Positions 6,623-6,749 of a DNA stretch of 6,749 nucleotides are shown here, piece by piece. Origin of the DNA: UBA3537 sp964219345 (GTDB lineage Bacteria > Bacteroidota > Bacteroidia > Flavobacteriales > Flavobacteriaceae). The stretch spans positions 1 to 6,749 of the forward strand of contig CAXPPN010000013.1 in the NCBI GenBank assembly GCA_964219345.1, given 5' to 3'. Made by a program: the position numbers and the translations under genes. The notes under the pieces are model-generated. The model searched no databases and was not told the DNA's origin. It saw nothing but the letters and a program-made list of their open reading frames with translations. Each line of letters begins with the position of its first letter. Position 1 is the stretch's first letter.

Positions 6623-6749
6623 CTACCTCTTCAAACTAAAATGTGCTCTGAGTTGTTTGGGTTCTCCTGTTGTTAAATCATTGTATTCCAATAAGAACCA
6701 GTAATCCGTTGTTGGCATCTTTTGGCCATTGTAGGTACCATCCCAACCA
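6623..6749 (-). CDS. T9SS cargo protein, C-terminal end with type B sorting domain (partial)
   Basis: The window holds the last 41 codons and stop of a minus-strand gene that continues beyond the right edge. They read GWDGTYNGQKMPTTDYWFLLEY, a short variable stretch, then LRAHFSLKR and TAG (6623-6625). This is the end of the gliding motility-associated C-terminal (type B) domain that directs secreted proteins through the T9SS, usually to the cell surface. The body of the protein is outside the window. Such proteins are often large repetitive adhesins, but that cannot be seen here. The porP/sprF-like gene downstream is its probable secretion partner. The degenerate domain copy follows the stop in the same frame. 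Confidence 0.88.
   Translation of the reverse strand, partial: GWDGTYNGQKMPTTDYWFLLEYNDLTTGEPKQLRAHFSLKR

Larger units (their letters stand above)
6315..6749 (-). repeat. Diverged tandem repeat of CTD coding sequence, period about 308-309 bases
   Basis: The ends of the two sorting-domain copies align at DNA level. TAAAATGTGCTCT (plus-strand reading) occurs at 6329-6341 and 6637-6649, and TGTTGGCAT at 6401-6409 and 6710-6718. Similar words lie between them, such as the codons for G-W-D/N-G-T and D-Y-W-F-L. The offsets are 308 and 309, so one base has been lost in the nearer copy. Outside the short identities the copies differ at many codons, which points to an old duplication or two related genes rather than a recent event. 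Only the 3' part of the upstream copy lies in the window. Confidence 0.75.

Overview
The window is AT-rich, gene-dense DNA from a member of the Bacteroidota, most likely family Flavobacteriaceae. The evidence is the gene content: a PorP/SprF-family protein, type IX secretion (T9SS) type B C-terminal sorting domains, a long BamA followed by two Skp/OmpH-like chaperones, A/T-rich leaders without clear Shine-Dalgarno sequences, and a TAnnTTTG-type promoter element. This placement is inferred from sequence character, not from a database match.

Positions 1-5292 (plus strand) hold an envelope-biogenesis cluster. In order it contains the 3' end of uppS (undecaprenyl diphosphate synthase, the lipid carrier for cell-wall precursors), bamA (outer-membrane protein insertase, overlapping the end of uppS), two ompH/skp-like periplasmic chaperone genes, a strong intrinsic terminator, and murI (glutamate racemase, which supplies D-glutamate for peptidoglycan). 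uppS and murI serve cell-wall synthesis. bamA and the two chaperones deliver and insert outer-membrane proteins. The terminator separates the bamA/ompH unit from murI, and a perfect TAnnTTTG motif overlapping its U-tract suggests that murI has its own, almost leaderless transcript.

Positions 5304-6749 (minus strand, convergent with murI) hold a T9SS cargo locus. At the right edge is the C-terminal end of a large secreted protein with an intact type B sorting domain. Downstream of it on the minus strand is a second, degenerate copy of the same kind of domain, with no start codon of its own and a one-base frameshift. A complete porP/sprF-like gene follows. PorP/SprF-family proteins are outer-membrane partners needed for export or attachment of type B CTD cargo, so the two are expected to work as a pair.

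The most unusual feature is the orphan, frameshifted sorting domain at 6315-6622. It lies between the cargo gene and its porP/sprF partner, in the same frame as the cargo stop codon. The rest of the window looks like ordinary flavobacterial core genome. I see no CRISPR array, insertion sequence, tRNA or rRNA.
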